A stretch of DNA of 64,000 nucleotides from Petrosia ficiformis (GCA_947044365.1 OX345636.1:42229537-42293536); one strand, 5' to 3'; shown: positions 12,701 through 22,079, counted from the first letter of the stretch. The notes: generated by a model from the letters alone, not told the origin. Translations and numbers: made by a program.

Positions 12701-15700
12701 TGCTACCATTTGTACTGATAGTTGATGAGAAAGGTTCAGTAGTATATATAGAATAGAGTAGCTAGTTAGCTACTGACTCATAGTCAAGGCCTACTGTATA
12801 CATGCCTATCACATACAGATTCACACAAATCATTACATTGATCACTTGATGAACCATTGCTTTTAGTTTCTTCCTCCTCTTGCGCTTGTTAAAATGTTAT
12901 ATTCAAACAACTTGCACTGACATACAACTTGGATTTAGCTTCAAATTTATCCAAAAGGGTCAAACACAGTGGTGTAGCTAAAGTAGTACCCTGGGTAAAC
13001 ATTTATGGGTTGTTTCTTCATAAAAGACATCACGAAATTATGTTACATTTATATATTTTCATATGGTATAAGAATTATGTTAGGAATACTGGGGTTATAT
13101 CAGGATGTTTGCTCAAGCATGAAATTGTTGTATTCTGTGGTTTGTATAAGTATTATACTATTTTGAATGTGTAATATAGCTACTATACTATCCTTATAAT
13201 TTAATGACCCATTTTTGTACCAAATTAATCATTCATAGAGAGTTTGGTCAATTATTACTCAGTGAATACTTCATAAGGATTATACGTAATATATGTGCTA
13301 CACACTATCATATATATATAATGATTAACCATATCTGAACTATAATAACCGTTATCGTTAACTATGAAAACAATTAACATGGCCACTGACAACATTTATA
13401 ATCCAATGCGAAATAATATTTCCCTGGGTATTTCCCTGGGTATTTCCCTGGATATTTCCCTGGGTATTTCCCTGGGTATTTCCCTGGGAATGCCCACTTT
13501 GCAACCACAAACATAAAAGAAGAATGAATATTATTTATTTTAGCATAATGTGCAGTTGATCTTGCTGAGTAGGTGAATAGATGACTAATTTCTATGTTGA
13601 TAATTCTGTAGTGAGATTTTTGCTTGTTCACAATGGATAGATTTGGTCCAATTAAATCAAATTATGGAAGAACACTTGGAAAAGGAAACCGTTTCTCCCC
13701 TTTAGTTGGAGCTGGCTATGTAAAACCAAAACCAATACAAATTGGCAATTCACGGCCAGAAGAAGCAGTATTGCAGCCAAAGCCAAGAGTACCATTTCAA
13801 ATAGGAAATAGTCAGCCGGCACCATTTCAACTTGGTAATTCTCGTCCAATTATGAATCGATTTCTTGTGCATCAACATAATTTTGCTTCACCTGTTGTGA
13901 ATGACTCCACAAACAGAGGTCAATATAGGTTTCAAAAGACTTTAGGTAAAGGAGCATTTGGCACTGTTTTCCAAGCAGATGACAATAAAACAAAAGAAAC
14001 TGTGGCTATCAAGATATTTACAATCACCAAAAAATTTGGATCTGCCAAACGAGAAATAAATTTACTTGGGTCTCTGAATCACCCCAATGTTGTTGCCTTC
14101 AAGCAGTCATATTCATTTAAGGAGAGGAGTGGTGTTGATGGGATAGCAATTGTGATGGAGTATTGCGCTAACGGTAGTCTTAAAGATCATTTGTCACTTT
14201 GCAGTCGTTCTCTTCAAGTAATTAAGTTTACTACAAGGTCAAAATGGTATCAACAGCTGTCATCAGCTCTCTCTCATATACATGACAAAGGAATTGCTCA
14301 TCGTGATTTAAAGCCGGAGAATATCTTACTTGATGGTAGGGATAATATAAAAGTTGCAGATGTTGGCATTGCTAAGGCTGCCTGGGAATGTACTGGATTA
14401 GGTGATAACACTCCAACATTTGGTCACTTCATGACAACTGTTATTGGCACCAAACCTTACATGGCTCCTGAGGTGTACGGTAGCAATCAATATGGTCTTC
14501 CATGTGATGTGTTTTCACTTGGGCTTGTATTTTGGATGATAGCTGAAGTACCATCTTCAAGTCCACATGTTATTCCGGGTTATGGGGGAAATTACCTAGG
14601 TGAGTTGCTACGTCATTCACAAATACATGGAATGGCAGCGACATCCTTGCTTTCACCATCTATAAGAAATTCCAAACCAACAGAGACTGCTCTTGTAAAC
14701 AAAATGCTTCATTGGGATGCCAGAAATCGTCCAACAATACATGAAGTATCTGAAGAAGTGAAGAAACTGAAACTGTCAGTAGTAGCAAGGGGAATACCAC
14801 CGTACTTTGGGTATTCATTGTCAAGTATATCTAATTTTGACTTAGACATTATAAACATTTCAATATAACCACACAACACGTCATAGATATAGTCTTTGCA
14901 TGCATTTGTGTTGGATATTAGATATTTATGATTGTCTGTTTTCTTCATTCTGTTGATCAGATTTTGATGATATGTAACTATGTGAATTGTTCTTTATATT
15001 TAAAGCATTTTTTATAAATGATTATTGAATCAATAATTATTGTTTATCAATAATTATAATATTTTTCTTCTTACAGTACCACGTCCCACACTTTTCATCA
15101 CACTCTCGCCATCACAAAAAATGCACTACGCCGGGAGCACACTGAACATAACCTGTACAGTCAACCTTGCTCCAGAAATAGATGTTGAAATGACTGCAAT
15201 TTCTAGCTGGAAAAAGGATGGCAATATATTAGCAAGCACAACCCGTATTGCTACCTATGATCTGAAAAATTCCATTGATAATAGTTTGAGAGGTGTCCTT
15301 GTGTTTGAGACATTGAGTACACTAATGGATAATGGCGAATATGAGTGTTTGATGCTGGTTTCTTCTACACCATTTTCACTTGTTATTGCTCCAGCTCCTC
15401 CTGTTTCTATCACAATAGAGATTGAAGTACATGGTGAGACAATCATGTATGTAAGAGCTAGAAGTATAAATTTCAAATAATCTTCTTGTACCAGCATACA
15501 TGTATGTAATCCCTAAATTTTGAAGTTTTTTTAATCGTAATGATGAAAATTCTTGAGTGATATTACAAGTGATCTATGTAAACGTTTTTTGAGCCTGTTT
15601 TTGTGTGGGTATGTAAGTGTGTCTGTGTGTTCGTATCTATTGTGTGTGCATGGGTATGTGTCTATAGACACAGACACCTGCACATGCACACACAATAGAT

Positions 15701-18700
15701 ATGTCTGTGTATACGTGTCCATGCTTTTCATTGTGGTATCAAATGTTTCATGCAGAGCCACCACTCGAACTGCTTCTCTCTCCACTTTCTCTTACTATTC
15801 TTGACACTCCACATCATAATACCTTCATGTTAAGATGCCAAGTCAACACACCACCAGAGATACTATCTGAGAAAGGGTTCACCTGGAGAAACCTTCAAGA
15901 TGGTTCTAGTACCTTCGGTACTCCAATCACAAATATCACCAAAGGGTTTTCAATTGAGGAGTTTAATTTTGATAATGGTAGTGTTGTGAATGTATTGTCT
16001 GGTTCATTAAATATAGCTGGTATGTATCATTTCATTTGTGAGGCTATGATTGATATTAAAGAGGACCTACAACCTGCTAAACATCTTGAAGCTGCTGTAT
16101 TGGTAAAAGGTAAGTATATGCCTTACTATATAATATCTCACTTGATCTTCATCTATTATATATCATACTTATAAAAATTATTACATTAAGAGAGTGAAAC
16201 TCTTGTAGTATATAACTATGCATGTACCTTACACTACAAATAATGTTTGTCTAAATATGAAACTTGTTACGACTTCTAACCGACAAATTGATAATATAAT
16301 TTTCAGTGTTTTTCATCTCTTTCATGCCAGTCATTCCTTTCACATATCTATTTTTACAGGTCCACATCTTCCTGTTCCAGTCACAAACATAACATCAAGA
16401 AGAGGTCCAACTCTTGACTCCACATACATTTCATGGATTGCTCAACTAAGTTATACTCCAGAAGTGTATATCATTCATTATGGAAGCAACAAGAATAGCT
16501 TGGATTTCACAAGTGGTGATATCAATAGTGTTAATGATACAATGCAACTAAACAATAGTTATGAAGTTATAATATCAGGACTAGAAGTAGGAGAGACAGT
16601 ATACTTTAAGATATCATCAAACAATTCTGTGGGAGGTGCTGAAAGTGAGGTAATGAATTTCACAGCAGGTTAGTATAATGTTTTATGTTATTTTTAACTC
16701 TTAATTGTAAGACTAATACAATGAAAAGCATCTCAGTGTTATAACCAAATGTCTGTAAGAAGTAATAAGTTATTTTCATTCAGTTGGTTTACAGGAATTT
16801 TATTTTCCTCAATGCCAATTTGTTTTTCCTTGATCTATATTGGATAGTATAATTATAAAGCATAGTAACAAAAACAGCAACACAATATATATAGCATAAT
16901 ATAATAGGTATGTAACTGTATTATATATAAGTGTATTTACACTGTATTATAATCATTCCCATTCTAACACTTACGAAATATCAGATATTGTTTACATTCA
17001 AAATAAGTACAAATTTGTACTACTAATGATATCCATTGTATCTAAATTACTCTTTATTATGGAATGTACTTTATATACTAGAAAATATAGATAGTCTCAG
17101 GAGCATATTATTAACATTGTATTGAAACTCATATAACCAAACGACGGTTAAAATAACCCATTAATTTTTACTGTGTACTTGAACACGATATAGTGTTTTT
17201 CAAACTTCACAGGTTTTAACAGCCTATTATTTCAATTAGGACTCACTGGTATAAATGAGTGCACAGAATGGGTTGTAAGTCATTTGTTTGTCTTTCACAC
17301 AGCACTATGTTCAATGTCAGCACTTGAACTTTTGACAGATCCAAGGCTGTGTTCTCTTCAGGTTGCTTTTGAAGGGCAGCACTGTAGCTTCTGTGGGCCC
17401 TTTGTTGTTCACTGAAATTCGTGAAGCACCCATCTTTAGTCTCAGAGGAGACTCACACACACACTACATGTTGACATGTGCTTTGCTATCAGAACTACAT
17501 GTATGTCAAATGGCAGTTTTAGCTGACATTGATACACAGTCCATTTATGATAACTACGAATAATTAATTAGTGCCCTTCGCTTTAAAATTTCTCTGATTC
17601 AAGAGGAGACTGAAGAGTAGTAGGAATATCTGTTTGTTTAGGCAGTGTGTGAAGCAGGAGAAAATTAGGTGCACAATAATGATCAAACTGATGGATTTCA
17701 CTGAAGTTCTGTTATTAAATATTAAAACATATATAAGCTTGTTAGTAATTCTTTAAGATCTTAAGGTGATAATAACTATAGTAGGTGATAATGATAAATT
17801 TAACATAGATTTGGCCCTCTAGGATTTAGTGACATTATATTTCTTATCTATATCACACATGATCACTCAATCTAATCATCCATCCACTCAATTTAACCAA
17901 TGTGAATTCAACTGCTATACATTATGAATATGCATTACTGGTTGTTTATCCTGTTAATAAATTTTGCATTCTCTTCTCTAGTTTTCTAATCCTTCTGCAA
18001 AGAAAGCTGAAGTTATTGATGGAATCTCAAACGCCATAGAAACAACATGTAATTGCAATTTCCCTCCAGATCACATCTTTGAAGGACATTTTGTGTGCAT
18101 TGAAAACAATCCATCAGATGTACTCTTTCGTGGACGTATTTATGGAACAACAGAGAATGAACCATCATCTCTTTTAGAGTCTCTAGAGGAATGGGCTAAT
18201 GATGATTCTTCTAGTTTAGTTGTAGCTAGTATCAGATTGAGCATTGATAATACTTGTGTCAGAATAAACTCGTCTCTGGATCCTGAATGTCCTGATACAC
18301 CTAATGAGCAGAAAAAGGGGAAAAGTGACAACCTCGTCATCATTTTCATTATTGTTGGAATTTTTGCTGTTGTATTGTTTGCAATTGTTTGTGTTGTGAT
18401 TCTTATATATGTTGTCTATAACAGGCTCAAGAAACAAGCAAAGAGACGGTATGTATGTAGTTTTTGTGCTTATATCTGTGTTTGTATGTGTTTACACAAT
18501 ACATATAATTATATATAATTATAGTGGAACCTCTCTATTCCAAGCTCCCTAAAATTAAGACACTTCTGTTCTTAGGACATTTAAAAATGTCCCAAATATA
18601 AATTCACTCCTAACATAAGGACAACCTCTGTAATCAGGACAGTCCTAATGGTCTCCAGATCGAATAGGCAGGTTCCACATTTATTTATGTGTGTATAAGT

Positions 18701-19346
18701 GAAGTACATGTGTTTGAATGAAATATAAAATTTCATTATAACTTCTATGTTAATTATTCTCAGTGAACAGGAGAGCATGAGAATGAGAGAGATCTTACGT
18801 GCTACTTCAGCTCCACTTTCCCCCTTAACCAGACCTCCAAATGACATTTTAGATGAAAAGGGTGAATACTATATGTCTCCAAAGCCAACCTTTCCTGAAA
18901 GTCGATATCCAAAAACTCCCCCTCCACATTACATGTCACCAAGATCAATGGATAAACAGAGACAGACAACTCCATCAAAAGAGCGTGATTCACATATTTA
19001 CTATCTCAACACTCCTCCTTTGCCATCTCCATACCTTCCTCCAGCACGTATAGATCCAATTTATGAACCCATCCCGGGAGATGATTGTTACCAGTCACCA
19101 AAGCTACCTATAACATTCAAACCACCTGAGGTGCCTGAAATACCTCCGGCAAGAAAACGATCTGTTAGTCAAGAAATGATTTTGCAAGAGGAAGTAACAA
19201 AAGAAGAAATGATTTTACAAGAGGAAGTAACAAAAGAAGAAATGAGTGTAGGAGAATTTGATGGCTTGAGAAGAGAGAATGATCACTATGAATACATGGA
19301 AATGAATTCAGCTGGACCTGTTGATTTTGGTTCTGCTACGATATAA
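381..19346 (+). CDS. Ig/FN3 single-pass receptor gene, copy A (5' end outside window)
   Basis: This is the whole gene as I read it; the exons are listed separately. The order is Ig, Ig, Ig, FN3, Ig, Ig, Ig, Ig, Ig, FN3, a membrane-proximal cysteine-containing region, one transmembrane helix and a tyrosine- and proline-rich tail. Exons: 381-722, 1618-1992, 4399-4710, 5510-5824, 6283-6594, 8039-8395, 9667-9975, 15077-15433, 15756-16109, 16360-16668, 17213-17274, 17982-18448, 18764-19346. All extracellular domain exons are phase 1-1, so their joins keep frame. No signal peptide is visible because the start lies before base 1. I infer a cell-surface adhesion or immune-type receptor. It has no kinase domain of its own in frame. 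It could be two genes if a promoter lies in the 5.1-kb intron that holds the kinase. The 3' half is duplicated at 44.4-54.2 kb. Confidence 0.8.
1618..1992 (+). CDS. Receptor A exon: Ig domain 2
   Basis: The exon has a TTTTTACAG acceptor and a GTGAGT donor; 375 nt, phase 1-1. Ig hallmarks are EIKCTA, TQWYLG and SIECKV. The minus-strand open frame over the same bases is a shadow. Confidence 0.8.
2340..3570. repeat. Composite repeat block with hairpin, copy 1 (in intron)
   Basis: Bases 2340-2630 (from CCCTATGATTGCTTTATGG to TAAGTGACACAAGC) recur at 30430-30710 and, inverted, at 55660-56010 and 58480-59125. Bases 2650-3570 recur at 54713-55600 in the same orientation. The last part, 3230-3530, is a long inverted repeat: its arms carry the same sequence around GGTTATATGG and CTTTTTGGGTTTTGACATC. 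No coding potential is convincing. It looks like a non-autonomous foldback-type element. Confidence 0.7.
3230..3530. repeat. Long inverted repeat (hairpin), copy 1
   Basis: The left arm, about 3240-3366, is the near-perfect reverse complement of the right arm, about 3390-3525, with a short spacer. The same hairpin, slightly diverged, lies at 55310-55600. Confidence 0.8.
3935..4060. repeat. Interspersed repeat (TTCACC..GACCTCA family)
   Basis: A stretch with the theme TTCACCnTGACCTCA, then TTCATAACTTTAGTTTGG and later CCATTTTCATAT. It recurs at 7245-7430 and 36545-36725, so it is a dispersed repeat. Confidence 0.65.
4399..4710 (+). CDS. Receptor A exon: Ig domain 3
   Basis: The exon follows CCCTCTTAG and ends before GTAACA; 312 nt, phase 1-1. 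Ig hallmarks are TLTCMV, VNWLSG and FEYRCEV, with many sequons. The open frame runs into the intron but the donor fits the module length. Confidence 0.8.
4860..5130. repeat. AACTAAAA-rich interspersed repeat
   Basis: Recurrent AACTAAAAG / TTTTAGTTAAC words, partly inverted. The same type of sequence occurs at 1-80 and 4190-4320. It is non-coding intron DNA. Confidence 0.6.
5510..5824 (+). CDS. Receptor A exon: FN3 domain 1
   Basis: The exon has a GCATATAG acceptor and a GTAAGT donor; 315 nt, phase 1-1. The fibronectin type III pattern is PPVDLTI, then EVIVEWF, YTVQYG, LTGLRGNTKYYYRL. The motif ISYTPEIY is echoed by LSYTPEVY in FN3 domain 2, so the two modules are related duplicates. Confidence 0.82.
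6283..6594 (+). CDS. Receptor A exon: Ig domain 4
   Basis: The exon has a TATTTCTAG acceptor and a GTATGT donor; 312 nt, phase 1-1. Ig hallmarks are SLTCTV, VIWYSP and SQAGLYTCEA. Confidence 0.84.
6595..8038. other. Intron between Ig 4 and Ig 5
   Basis: No gene seen. It contains two related stretches, about 6640-6780 and 6955-7090, sharing AGTCATCTCTGA and TCACAAACT..CCTGTCTCCTT. It also holds one copy (7245-7430) of the TTCACC..GACCTCA repeat. Confidence 0.6.
8039..8395 (+). CDS. Receptor A exon: Ig domain 5
   Basis: The exon has a CTATACAG acceptor and a GTGAGT donor; 357 nt, phase 1-1. Ig hallmarks are NLTCKL, TSWKHN and GTYKCEM. Length and layout match exons 8 and 9, so these form a longer Ig subtype. 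Confidence 0.82.
8850..8962. repeat. Degenerate copy of composite repeat / B-box-like unit
   Basis: ATTGACTGAGCCCCC and a stretch ending in TGACAAGC match the 2550-2630 repeat. The following part, around AAACCCACGGG..GGCCCA, is the reverse complement of the unit at 55601-55646. Confidence 0.5.
9061..9462 (+). mobile_element. Penelope-like element tail fragment with inverted ends
   Basis: An open frame at about 9060-9365 contains HHIDWEETKIIGG, then SWYINS and INREKG..PDIYHSLL. This resembles the region after the GIY-YIG core in Penelope-like elements and related reverse transcriptase proteins. The segment is bracketed by inverted copies of TTTGATTCTCCAATCA (about 9077 and 9423) plus AGTCATTA / TAATGACT, so it looks like a small unit with its own inverted ends. 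It is a fragment with no reverse transcriptase and lies inside a receptor intron. Confidence 0.5.
9667..9975 (+). CDS. Receptor A exon: Ig domain 6
   Basis: The exon has an ATCAATAG acceptor and a GTAAGT donor; 309 nt, phase 1-1. Ig hallmarks are LTLSCLV, LMWIGP and GGSYVCRA. Of two overlapping open frames only this one keeps the Ig pattern. Confidence 0.82.
11511..11711 (-). pseudogene. Possible Crypton-type (DUF3504) recombinase N-terminal relic
   Basis: The minus-strand frame includes NTAYAVSIWKKWID. This resembles the 'n-T-x-W-x-v-x-v-W-x-x-W' helix at the N-terminus of KIAA1958/DUF3504 tyrosine-recombinase-derived proteins. It is short and has no catalytic part. Two better relics of the same family lie at 35.4-35.9 and 38.6-38.96 kb, which supports the call. 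Confidence 0.3.
13417..13491. repeat. 12-bp tandem repeat TATTTCCCTGGG
   Basis: About six consecutive copies of a 12-mer TATTTCCCTGGG (one with GGA), ending 140 bp before the kinase start codon. A single TTTTCCCTGGGTTT lies at a similar place before copy B (about 42311). It could be promoter-linked or simply a minisatellite. Confidence 0.85.
13633..14868 (+). CDS. Serine/threonine protein kinase, copy A, intronless, nested in receptor intron
   Basis: The frame from ATG 13633 gives 411 residues in one exon. About 95 N-terminal residues are low-complexity with three repeats of the type (Q)IGNSRP / IGNSQP / LGNSRP. A full kinase domain follows: glycine loop GKGAFGTV (about 105-112), VAIK lysine 127, alpha-C Glu 141, HRDLKPEN (Asp 225), DVG in place of DFG (Asp 243) and APE (Glu 280). 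The catalytic residues are all present, so it should be active. The DLKPEN loop points to Ser/Thr specificity. The CDVFSLGLVFWMI tail resembles the STK35/PDIK1L group (weak family call). No membrane segment is seen. It sits in the sense direction between Ig exons 6 and 7 of the receptor and ends in its own TAA. Lack of introns suggests a retrocopy or a naturally intronless family. Confidence 0.85.
   Translation: MDRFGPIKSNYGRTLGKGNRFSPLVGAGYVKPKPIQIGNSRPEEAVLQPKPRVPFQIGNSQPAPFQLGNSRPIMNRFLVHQHNFASPVVNDSTNRGQYRFQKTLGKGAFGTVFQADDNKTKETVAIKIFTITKKFGSAKREINLLGSLNHPNVVAFKQSYSFKERSGVDGIAIVMEYCANGSLKDHLSLCSRSLQVIKFTTRSKWYQQLSSALSHIHDKGIAHRDLKPENILLDGRDNIKVADVGIAKAAWECTGLGDNTPTFGHFMTTVIGTKPYMAPEVYGSNQYGLPCDVFSLGLVFWMIAEVPSSSPHVIPGYGGNYLGELLRHSQIHGMAATSLLSPSIRNSKPTETALVNKMLHWDARNRPTIHEVSEEVKKLKLSVVARGIPPYFGYSLSSISNFDLDIINISI
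15077..15433 (+). CDS. Receptor A exon: Ig domain 7
   Basis: The exon has a TTCTTACAG acceptor and a GTGAGA donor; 357 nt, phase 1-1. Ig hallmarks are NITCTV, SSWKKD and GEYECLM. The matching exon in copy B (43.79-44.14 kb) is broken. Confidence 0.84.
15756..16109 (+). CDS. Receptor A exon: Ig domain 8
   Basis: The exon has a TCATGCAG acceptor and a GTAAGT donor; 354 nt, phase 1-1. Ig hallmarks are MLRCQV, FTWRNL and YHFICEA. The preceding 15600-15715 stretch is a TGTGTC/CACACA inverted repeat, also kept in copy B. Confidence 0.82.
16360..16668 (+). CDS. Receptor A exon: FN3 domain 2
   Basis: The exon has a TTTTTACAG acceptor and a GTTAGT donor; 309 nt, phase 1-1. The FN3 pattern is PVPVTNI, YISWIA, YIIHYG, ISGLEVGETVYFKI. 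The protein is identical in copy B (51176-51484). Confidence 0.85.
16730..17190. repeat. Intronic repeat (AACCCATTA family)
   Basis: Contains ATAACCAAAC..GGTTAAAATAACCCATTA and ATAAAGCATAGTAACAAAAACA. The same words, inverted or direct, occur at 31045-31230 and 62990-63150, in introns of unrelated genes, so this is a dispersed element. A copy-B equivalent lies at 51550-51990. Confidence 0.6.
17213..17274 (+). CDS. Receptor A small linker exon
   Basis: 62 nt between TTCACAG and GTAAGT. It enters in phase 1, leaves in phase 0 and codes for about 20 residues with one Cys (NECTEW). It joins FN3 domain 2 to the membrane-proximal exon. It is inferred from splice sites, phase and exact conservation in copy B (52034-52095). 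Confidence 0.65.
17982..18448 (+). CDS. Receptor A exon: membrane-proximal region and transmembrane helix
   Basis: 467 nt, phase 0 to 2, between TTCTCTAG and GTATGT. The N-terminal part has a CNCNF...FVC cysteine cluster and a region ending VVASIRLSI..TC..I, which could be a SEA-like fold (tentative). An Asn/Lys stretch follows, then about 25 hydrophobic residues (VIIFIIVGIFAVVLFAIVC), then a basic stop-transfer NRLKKQAKRR. This makes a type I single-pass protein. Confidence 0.82.
18764..19346 (+). CDS. Receptor A last exon: cytoplasmic tail with tyrosine motifs
   Basis: 583 nt from TTCTCAG to TAA, about 193 residues. It is rich in Pro, Ser and Tyr, with YMSP twice, YLNT (an SH2 Grb2-type YxN), YEPI, YQSP and the C-terminal YEYMEM, which holds a YxxM PI3K-type site. 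A 12-residue unit, EMILQEEVTKEE, is repeated in tandem. These motifs suggest phosphotyrosine docking; that is inference from motif knowledge. Copy B differs by one residue (Leu to Ser). Confidence 0.83.
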
Positions 19347-19639
19347 GTCATCTTGAATGTCACTGTATTCATTGATTTTTTTGTCATGAAGTTTATTATA
19401 ATATAAGTATGCATCTCAGTTACAAGTTTATAAAATATTATAACTATTAATAGTATACACTTCAGTTACAAATTATAATAAAAGCAATATAGCTTAAAAC
19501 AATATAAGATAGAGTCAGAAAGATTGTTTTATTATGATGTTGTTATAATTTTCTGTTATCCCTAATGCAATGGTACCAGTCATAATTATGATAAATGCTA
19601 TTTGAAAATGTTTCTTTAATTTATAATTATTGTTGTCTG

Positions 19640-20040
19640 GCTCTACGGTTTACATAGATATGGTAATTCAGTGCCAAATCAACCAGGATCAAGTGCATTA
19701 ATTTGATGAACGGACAAACAACATGCATGCAAAGAGTTCATGTAATTCGCTCTATAATGTTTATAGCCTCAATGATAACATTGCCTGTAATCCCGGGCCC
19801 TCCAATACGAAAATGATCTGTTAGTTAAAACAATAATGATATTACAAGAGGAAGAAAGAATTGAGTGATCGTTTCAAGTTGAGAAGAGGGGACATGATCT
19901 CCCAAATTATGACATAAAAAATTATGCATTCCAGAAAATATATGAAAATGTTAATGCAGAAGACATTCTTGGTACAAATGTCATACATTACAGTGTATAA
20001 TAGCATACATGGCATACTGAACAGTCAATTGTACATTATA
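19640..20040 (+). pseudogene. Relic of a paralogous receptor tail
   Basis: Stretches such as GATCTGTTAGTTAAAAC, ATTACAAGAGGAAG and GATCTCCCAAATTATGAC resemble the end of the receptor's last exon (ATCTGTTAGTCAAGAAATG, CAAGAGGAAG). They also resemble 59170-59580, which lies after the second gene group. It is out of frame and stop-ridden. Confidence 0.5.
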
Positions 20041-20156
20041 TTTAACTACCACTAATTTAATATGTTGTATACGATATGTATAATTTACGGAAGCCGAAAG
20101 CGACATTTACCGTTTACCGTTCTCGTTCACGCATTTACGTTCTCGTTCACGTTCAC

Positions 20157-21960
20157 ATGATCGGCGAGACTCCCGATATAATGGAAGGTCGCAGGGAGAT
20201 AATAGCTTACCTAGCACATACTGGCTGTACTACAAGAGAAATTCAGAAACTATTAGTGGATGTGTGTGGAAAATCATTGAGGTTTGCTGTCCATTAAAGT
20301 TATTTTTAAACTATAATTATATAATTTATTTCTCCATAATAATTATTATACAAATATATGTATAGCCTTAGACAGATTCAGAGAATTAAAAAAGGGTCGG
20401 TAAAAATAATGAAAGTCCTTTGCATGTGATTCAGTCAACCATAATGGTATGTTGTTTTGAGATGTTTCAGACCAATCAGTTTTTGAGAAGTGATACATAA
20501 CATTAGGAGGAGTTACAAGGTCCTGGATCATTGATTGGCTACCGCTCAATGTGGTATCGATTAAAACAAAAGTATAAATTAACAGTCCGTAGGTAAGAAC
20601 AATAATGAGTTAATAAGATATCCATAATGCATATTACAATTACATTTGTATTATTCATGACATTTCATTTGATGGTTCCTTTAGGGATACAGTAATGATG
20701 TGTCTAGCACTACTAGATCCCGATGGAACATCTCAAAGACAATCAAGGTGTTTAAAGAGATATGTATATCGTAACAAAGTAAATGAATATTTTAATGACA
20801 TTAATTTATATTGGATTGAATTCTATAGGGCCCATGCTTTGTGTGGCACTGCAATGGATATGACAAATTGAAGCCATATGGCCTACCTATACACAGTTGT
20901 ATTGATGGGTATGTTGTATCTGATTATGTTATTATTTATAACTGTGTTTGTTTATGAAGGTATTCTAGAAAGATACTATGGCTTACAATAGCGAGTTCCA
21001 ATAATAACCCTGCTTATATTGCCTATCATTTTTGTTCATGTGTACATCATCTTGGAGGTATATAGAATTCTATATTATCTCATAACACTAATATATATAT
21101 ATATATATATATTTTTTTTTTTTAGGGCATAATTATTACTAGGTTGTCCTATGATACTGCGCACTGACATGGGGACAGAAAATTCTAGCATAGCTCTTAT
21201 TCAACCAATATTTCGACATATGCATGCTGATGTGTTCAGTGGTTCTAAAAGCCACAGGTATGGGAGATCAACCACTAATCAGGTATGTAAACTATTTCAG
21301 TAGATAAACAATTAACAATACTTAAATAGCGTATCGAAGCATGGTGGTCTCACTTTCGCCAAAACTTCAGTGAATGGTGGATCAACTTTTTTTAAAGTAA
21401 ATAATTATAACATTAATTTTTATTATCTTGTGATATGGATCTCATTGGAAGGAACTAATTACAGACGGTGTTCTTAATGTTCATCTTCCTCACCATATGT
21501 AAGCTAACAAACTTGAATGATTTCAAATACTTAATACCTCAATTGAATAGTGATGCTGTGAGATTCAGCTTTGGGCCTCTTCTTCAGTTACAGTTGGATA
21601 ATTTTGTTAGTGAATGGAGTTCACATAGAATTAGAAAATCTAACATGGCTGAAGTGCCACCAGGAATCCCTGATGTTTTGTTTAATTTTCCTGAACTGCA
21701 TGGTAAGAAGTTATATCAAAAAAGTGAATTCAACTGAAAACTGTTTTGATTGATATACAGGTGTACAACAATATCTTTGCACGGTTGAAGCTTCAACAGT
21801 TCTTGACATTCAGCAAATGTTTTGTGAAACACCAAGATTGGTTTCTTTAGAATTTGAACATTTGGCACAAGCTGTAATGGAAGAGTTTGAAATTTCAGCT
21901 CCTACAAGCATTCTAGAAGCGGTGGATTTATTTTTACACCTAATAACTGTTCTGGATTAA
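20157..21960 (+). pseudogene. DDE integrase-type transposase, multi-exon, decayed
   Basis: Exons joined by short introns run about 20157-20281, 20366-20399, 20507-20592, 20685-20778, 20829-20908, 20960-21057, 21143-21282, 21330-21396, 21452-21496, 21551-21702 and 21762-21960. The N-terminal part is helix-turn-helix-like. GYRSMWYRLKQKY, LALLDPDGTSQRQ and CLKR follow, then GYDKLKPYGLPIHSCIDGYSR, LRTDMGTENS and NQRIEAWW. The second Asp (TDMGTEN) and the Glu (RIEAWW) of the DDE triad are present. The first expected Asp, in the W-H-x-D-G-Y position, reads Asn (HCNGY). A single-base insertion near 20834 and an extra T near 21393 break the frame. It ends in TAA at 21958. Confidence 0.72.
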
Positions 21961-22079
21961 TTATTGTAATTATTATGAACTGAAAATTACTATTGCAATT
22001 AGATTACCATTTAACCATGATTATTATAATTATGAGAATGATATGAATTCAAGGTTACAATGCTGCATCAACAATATGG

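Larger units (their letters stand above)
9976..13632. other. Large intron 5' of nested kinase gene; decayed repeats
   Basis: No intact gene seen. 10145-10210 is a repeat-like GAGCGATAGCGAGGC patch with an AT run. 10310-10560 is a purine-rich, Arg/Lys/Glu-coding remnant interrupted by stops. 10640-11000 is locally GC-richer and may be old coding DNA on the minus strand that I cannot assign. 11511-11711 is a possible Crypton relic. The rest is AT-rich without signal. Confidence 0.5.

Noticed and set aside
13633..19346. Kinase and receptor as one fused receptor kinase
   Set aside because: The kinase has its own ATG, its own TAA and no splice donor at its end. It also precedes extracellular Ig domains, which would be the wrong side of the membrane.
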